Source: UMGS1002 sp045586785 (GTDB lineage: Bacteria; Bacillota; Clostridia; Oscillospirales; CAG-272). From it: a stretch of DNA of 7,705 nt. Positions 4,709-7,705 of this stretch are shown in pieces (within the stretch, counting starts at the first letter, position 1; each line of letters opens with the position of its first letter). The stretch spans positions 1 through 7,705 of the forward strand of contig JAZNBA010000023.1 in the NCBI GenBank assembly GCA_045586785.1, given 5' to 3'. The notes below the pieces were generated by a model, which was not told the DNA's origin, searched no databases, and saw only the letters and a program-made list of their open reading frames with translations. The translations under genes were made by a program, and so were the position numbers.

Positions 4709-5080
4709 ATGGTATTGCACGAATCGGGACAGATGTATCTTGAAGCAATTTATGTTTTATTACAAAAGAATGAGAAGATCCGCTCTATAGATGTCGGTGC
4801 ATATCTTGGTTATACCAAGCCTTCCGTGAGCCGTGCTATCGGTCTTTTGAAGAACAGCGAGCATATCACGGTGGATAGCGACGGATATATCAGGATGACT
4901 CCCAAAGGACAGCAATTTGCTGAGCAGTTATACGAACGGCATACCGTCCTTACCAATATGTTGATGGCACTTGGAATAGACGAGCAAACCGCTACCGAGG
5001 ACGCCTGCCGCATTGAACACGTTATAAGCGACAAATCCTTTGCCGCTGTGAAAGCGCATTACTTGAATTATAAGAAATAA
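4709..5080 (+). CDS. DtxR/MntR-family metal-dependent repressor, short form
   Basis: A 123-residue protein with the DtxR-family winged helix (residues about 8-74, DNA-reading helix in YTKPSVSRAI) and a dimerisation/metal-binding half, but no C-terminal SH3-like domain, so it is nearer MntR (142) than DtxR (226) in size. Likely ligands are Met9, Glu12, His78 in YERHT, and Cys100, Glu103 and His104 in CRIEH. Met9 and Cys100 correspond to Met10 and Cys102 of DtxR, where Mn-sensing MntR has Asp8 and Glu99. Exchanges at these positions are known to shift MntR towards iron, so this is probably an Fe(II) sensor. It is transcribed divergently from feoA from a region holding several GTTAGC-N4-GCTAAC dyads and most likely represses feo and itself. 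AAAGGAGG at 4693-4700 fixes the start. Its stop codon lies at the edge of the palindromic terminator. Confidence 0.92.
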   Translation: MVLHESGQMYLEAIYVLLQKNEKIRSIDVGAYLGYTKPSVSRAIGLLKNSEHITVDSDGYIRMTPKGQQFAEQLYERHTVLTNMLMALGIDEQTATEDACRIEHVISDKSFAAVKAHYLNYKK

Positions 5081-5122
5081 ACAACAAACGTCTGACGAAT
5101 ATTCGTCAGACGTTTGTTGTTT
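5079..5122. terminator. Bidirectional terminator, second perfect 44-nt palindrome
   Basis: Positions 5079-5100 are the exact reverse complement of 5101-5122. The GC-containing core ACGTCTGACGAAT is flanked by A-rich and T-rich arms, and T-rich sequence continues on both strands. It starts within the stop codon of the regulator at 4709 and ends 1 nt before the stop codon of the convergent ABC transporter gene, so one structure terminates both genes. Confidence 0.9.
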
Positions 5123-5123
5123 G

Positions 5124-7010
5124 TTATTTATTTTTTATACGCTCTTTTTCGTACTGGAGCATATACAGACCGTAATATTTACCCTTGAGTGCCAAAAGCT
5201 CCTGATGGTTACCTTGCTCTATTATCTTTCCGTGGGACAGCATTATGATGCGGTCGGAATGTTGTATGGTGGAAAGTCGGTGCGCGACTATGAGCAGTGT
5301 GCCCATTTTCATGAGCTTTTCAAGTGAATCCTGAATAAGCACCTCGGTTTCGGTATCTATATTTGCGGTTGCCTCGTCAAGTATCATGACGGAGGGCTTG
5401 TGTATGATAGTTCTTGCAAACGACAGTAGCTGTCGCTGACCGGCAGAGAAGTTGTTTCCGCGTTCAAGCACGGCTTCGTCAAGTCCTGCGGGCAGACGGT
5501 CGATCAGCTTATCAGCGTTTACGTATCTGCAAGCCTCCATGACCTTTTCGTCGTCAACACCCTCAAGTCCCAGCAGTATATTGGAGCGGATTGTGCCCGA
5601 GAAAATGAATACGTCCTGAAGCATTTGACCGAAATGACGGCGCAGGCAAGATATTTTTATCTTGCGTATGTCGATGCCGTCAATGAGTATCTGACCTTTT
5701 TGTATGTCGTAGTTGCGGCAGATGAGCGACAGTATAGTTGTTTTTCCCGATCCTGTCGAGCCGACAAATGCGATAGTCTCGCCCGCATTTATCTTGAAAG
5801 AAACGTCGCGCAGTACCCACTCGTTTTCAACATACGCAAACCATACGTTCTTGAATTCGATGTTACCCTTGATGGTATCGATCTCGATGGCGTCGGGCTC
5901 GTCCACGACCTCGGGTGTCATATCAAAAATGGTGAATATCTTTTCAGCCGAGGCAAAAGCGGATTGCAGCCAGTTGAACTGCTCCGCAAGGCTTTGTATA
6001 GGGTTGAAGAACTTGGATATGTACATATAGAACGTAACAACCACGCCGCTGGTAATGCCCTGACCGAGGAACACGGTATCTTTGATATATCCGCGCCCGC
6101 CGAGATACAGCAGACACAGCACAGAGGAAATGTACAGCATATACACAAGAGGACGGAAGACGCTGAATACGTAAATTTCTTTTTGTCTTGCCTGACCGAG
6201 TGCCTTGTTTTTTTGGTCAAATTCGGCTTTTTTTCTATCCTCGCGGTTAAAGATCTGAATTATCTTCATACCCGAAAGATTTTCGGAAAGAAATGTGTTT
6301 ATATTGGTGGTACGGTCTTTAACAACGCGGTACGCTTTTCTTGAAAACTTGCGGAATATTATGGTGAACAGCACGATAAAGGGAACAAAGCACAGTACCA
6401 TAAGCGTCAGCATATAGTTTAGGCACAGCATGGCTACCAGCACGCCGATGATCACAAAGCAGTTTTTTATAAGCGTGACGAGAATGTTGGTGAACATTCT
6501 GGAGATAGCGCCCGTATCGTTTGTAACACGGGTTACCAGCTTACCTACCGGGATGTGATTTAATTGCTCATGCGACAGCTTTTCAATGTGTATGAACAAG
6601 TCCTCGCGTATGGAGGAAAGTATTTTCTGACCTGTTTTTTGAAGTATTACCGATTGGATGTAGGTGCATACGACGGATATTACAAGTATTGAGCAGTAAA
6701 CAGCCACGTATGAAAATAGTTTGGAAAGCGGGAAATCGTCCTTTATCATTTCCTCGATGCTACCTATGAGCAGGGGGGAGACGATGTCATAAGCGATGGA
6801 TATCATCATTATGAACAGAACAAGAATAAAGCTTCCGATGTGGGGCTTGGCATAAACTATGAGGCGGCGGACTATTTCGGAGTCCTTCATGTTTCTGTCA
6901 AAGCCGATAGCCTCTTTTTTGTCCTTGATGGATATAAACGCTACAAGGAAAATTATCGAAAATACGCCTGCCAGCGCGCCGACAAACAAGAGAGGGAAAT
7001 ATTCATGCAT
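5124..7010 (-). CDS. ABC exporter half-transporter, catalytic subunit (BmrD/YheH-like)
   Basis: A 628-residue fusion of a six-helix exporter membrane domain (about 57-340) and a nucleotide-binding domain (about 384-620). Motifs: Walker A GSTGSGKTT 417-425, Q-loop Gln465, signature FSAGQ 521-525 (not LSGGQ), Walker B VMILDEA with catalytic Glu546, and H-loop His577. The FSAGQ-type signature is typical of one half of heterodimeric multidrug exporters such as BmrC/BmrD and TM287/TM288; the substrate is unknown. Residues 5-28 form an extra hydrophobic helix ahead of the usual six, joined by a charged linker of about 30 residues. The start ATG 7008-7010 has AAAGGAGGT (7019-7027) 8 nt upstream and overlaps the end of the upstream ABC gene by 8 nt, so the two are cotranscribed and translationally linked. 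The promoter is beyond the right edge. Confidence 0.93.
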   Translation of the reverse strand: MHEYFPLLFVGALAGVFSIIFLVAFISIKDKKEAIGFDRNMKDSEIVRRLIVYAKPHIGSFILVLFIMMISIAYDIVSPLLIGSIEEMIKDDFPLSKLFSYVAVYCSILVISVVCTYIQSVILQKTGQKILSSIREDLFIHIEKLSHEQLNHIPVGKLVTRVTNDTGAISRMFTNILVTLIKNCFVIIGVLVAMLCLNYMLTLMVLCFVPFIVLFTIIFRKFSRKAYRVVKDRTTNINTFLSENLSGMKIIQIFNREDRKKAEFDQKNKALGQARQKEIYVFSVFRPLVYMLYISSVLCLLYLGGRGYIKDTVFLGQGITSGVVVTFYMYISKFFNPIQSLAEQFNWLQSAFASAEKIFTIFDMTPEVVDEPDAIEIDTIKGNIEFKNVWFAYVENEWVLRDVSFKINAGETIAFVGSTGSGKTTILSLICRNYDIQKGQILIDGIDIRKIKISCLRRHFGQMLQDVFIFSGTIRSNILLGLEGVDDEKVMEACRYVNADKLIDRLPAGLDEAVLERGNNFSAGQRQLLSFARTIIHKPSVMILDEATANIDTETEVLIQDSLEKLMKMGTLLIVAHRLSTIQHSDRIIMLSHGKIIEQGNHQELLALKGKYYGLYMLQYEKERIKNK

Positions 7011-7705
7011 TGGTCTCTACCTCCTTTGCTTCGGCATTTTCATCGTCAAGACGCTGCAGCTCAACTGTGGTTCGGTACTCCGCGCAGCTTTCGTAAAGCT
7101 CGCTGTGAGAGCCGACACCGAGTATATGCCCGTCCTGCATAAAGATTATTTTGTCCATCTGCTCCACGGTGGAAACACGGTGCGCGATAAGCATCGTAGT
7201 CTTGCCGCGGCGCAGGGCGCGCAGGTTTGAAAGTATCTTTTTTTCTGTTTTGACGTCAACGGCAGATACCGAGTCGTCAAGTATAAGTATGGGCGCGTTT
7301 TTCATAAGCGCGCGCGCTATGGATATTCTTTGCTTCTGACCGCCCGAGACGGTAACACCGCGCTCACCGAGCACCGTGGAATAGCCTTCGGCGAAATCAA
7401 CTATGTTGCCGTGAACGTCGGACAGTTCAGCGGCATTTTCGACATCCTCGTGAGTTCCGCTGTCTGTTGCGAAGGAAATATTGTTTTCAATGGTGTCGCT
7501 GAAAAGGAAGTTGTCCTGAGGAACGTATGCCGCGGCAGCACGAACTGATTTTATTGAAACCGTGTTTACGTCATGACCGTCAATGAACAGCGTTCCGTCG
7601 GGCACGTTATACATGCGGAGGATCAGGTCGGCGATCACCGTCTTTCCGGCACCGGTCTTTCCGACGATGCCGACGTTTAAGTCGGAGGCCCAAGCGGTCT
7701 TAGGA
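7003..7705 (-). CDS. ABC exporter half-transporter, degenerate-site subunit (partial, BmrC/YheI-like)
   Basis: The C-terminal 234 or so residues of an ABC exporter subunit; the frame is open to the right edge, so the membrane domain lies outside. Visible motifs of the nucleotide-binding domain are Walker A GKTGAGKT (7639-7662), the Q-loop segment YVPQDNFLF, a canonical signature VSGGQKQR, Walker B LILDDS and H-loop IAHRVST. The residue after the Walker B Asp is Asp (codon 7273-7275) instead of the catalytic Glu, giving the DDSxSAVDxKTE block known from BmrC/YheI and TM287-type subunits. Paired with the neighbour, its Walker motifs and the neighbour's FSAGQ signature form the inactive ATP site, while its VSGGQ completes the neighbour's active site. 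The stop TGA at 7003-7005 overlaps the next gene's start. Confidence 0.93.
   Translation of the reverse strand, partial: PKTAWASDLNVGIVGKTGAGKTVIADLILRMYNVPDGTLFIDGHDVNTVSIKSVRAAAAYVPQDNFLFSDTIENNISFATDSGTHEDVENAAELSDVHGNIVDFAEGYSTVLGERGVTVSGGQKQRISIARALMKNAPILILDDSVSAVDVKTEKKILSNLRALRRGKTTMLIAHRVSTVEQMDKIIFMQDGHILGVGSHSELYESCAEYRTTVELQRLDDENAEAKEVETNA

Noticed and set aside
5625..6344. A 239-codon open frame on the plus strand, antisense to the ABC subunit
   Set aside because: It is fully covered by the ABC gene with all its motifs, and the translation has no recognisable domain or start signal.
1..7705. CRISPR array, insertion sequence, phage or tRNA/rRNA genes
   Set aside because: No direct-repeat arrays, transposase or integrase motifs, terminal repeats or RNA-gene signatures were found; the repeated 18-mer is a two-copy operator, not a mobile element end.

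Overview
The window looks like chromosomal DNA of an anaerobic Firmicute of the class Clostridia, probably a gut-type Ruminococcus/Oscillospiraceae relative. This rests on protein character, not on a marker gene: a clostridial rubredoxin, a small FeoA, a 671-residue FeoB, a FeoB-associated Cys-rich membrane protein, strong AGGAGG ribosome binding sites and consensus sigma-70 type promoters. I see no phage, insertion sequence, CRISPR array or tRNA/rRNA gene.

Layout. (1) 1-1377, plus strand: the 3' end of an unrecognised gene, a rubredoxin, a BFD-like [2Fe-2S] protein, a hairpin, and a ZIP-family metal transporter. (2) 1387-1430: a perfect 44-nt palindromic terminator between convergent genes. 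(3) 1445-4430, minus strand: the ferrous iron uptake operon, feoA - feoB - Cys-rich membrane protein - hairpin terminator - small DtxR-fold regulator with a TTG start. (4) 4431-4708: a divergent control region with a consensus feoA promoter, a consensus extended -10 promoter for the plus-strand regulator, and several copies of a dyad GTTAGC-N4-GCTAAC; another perfect copy lies between feoA and feoB. (5) 4709-5080, plus strand: a second, canonical small DtxR/MntR-family regulator. (6) 5079-5122: a second perfect 44-nt palindromic terminator. (7) 5124-7705, minus strand: two overlapping genes for a heterodimeric ABC exporter of BmrC/BmrD (YheI/YheH) type; the upstream one runs off the right edge.

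How it fits together. The centre is a self-contained iron uptake locus. Fe(II) enters through FeoB, helped by FeoA and the Cys-rich protein. The regulator at 4709 has an intact metal-ligand set of Fe-type (Met/Cys) character and most likely represses feo through the GTTAGC-N4-GCTAAC sites, one of which begins at the predicted feoA transcription start. The distal regulator at 1445-1813 aligns with it without a gap but has lost nearly all metal ligands, and a degenerate copy of the same dyad lies over its start codon. This pair of regulators, one metal-sensing and one apparently metal-blind, sharing one locus and possibly one operator type, is the most unusual thing here. The redox proteins and ZIP transporter on the left are thematically related (iron-sulfur/iron redox, divalent metal import), but no shared operator was found there. 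The ABC exporter is probably an unrelated neighbour.
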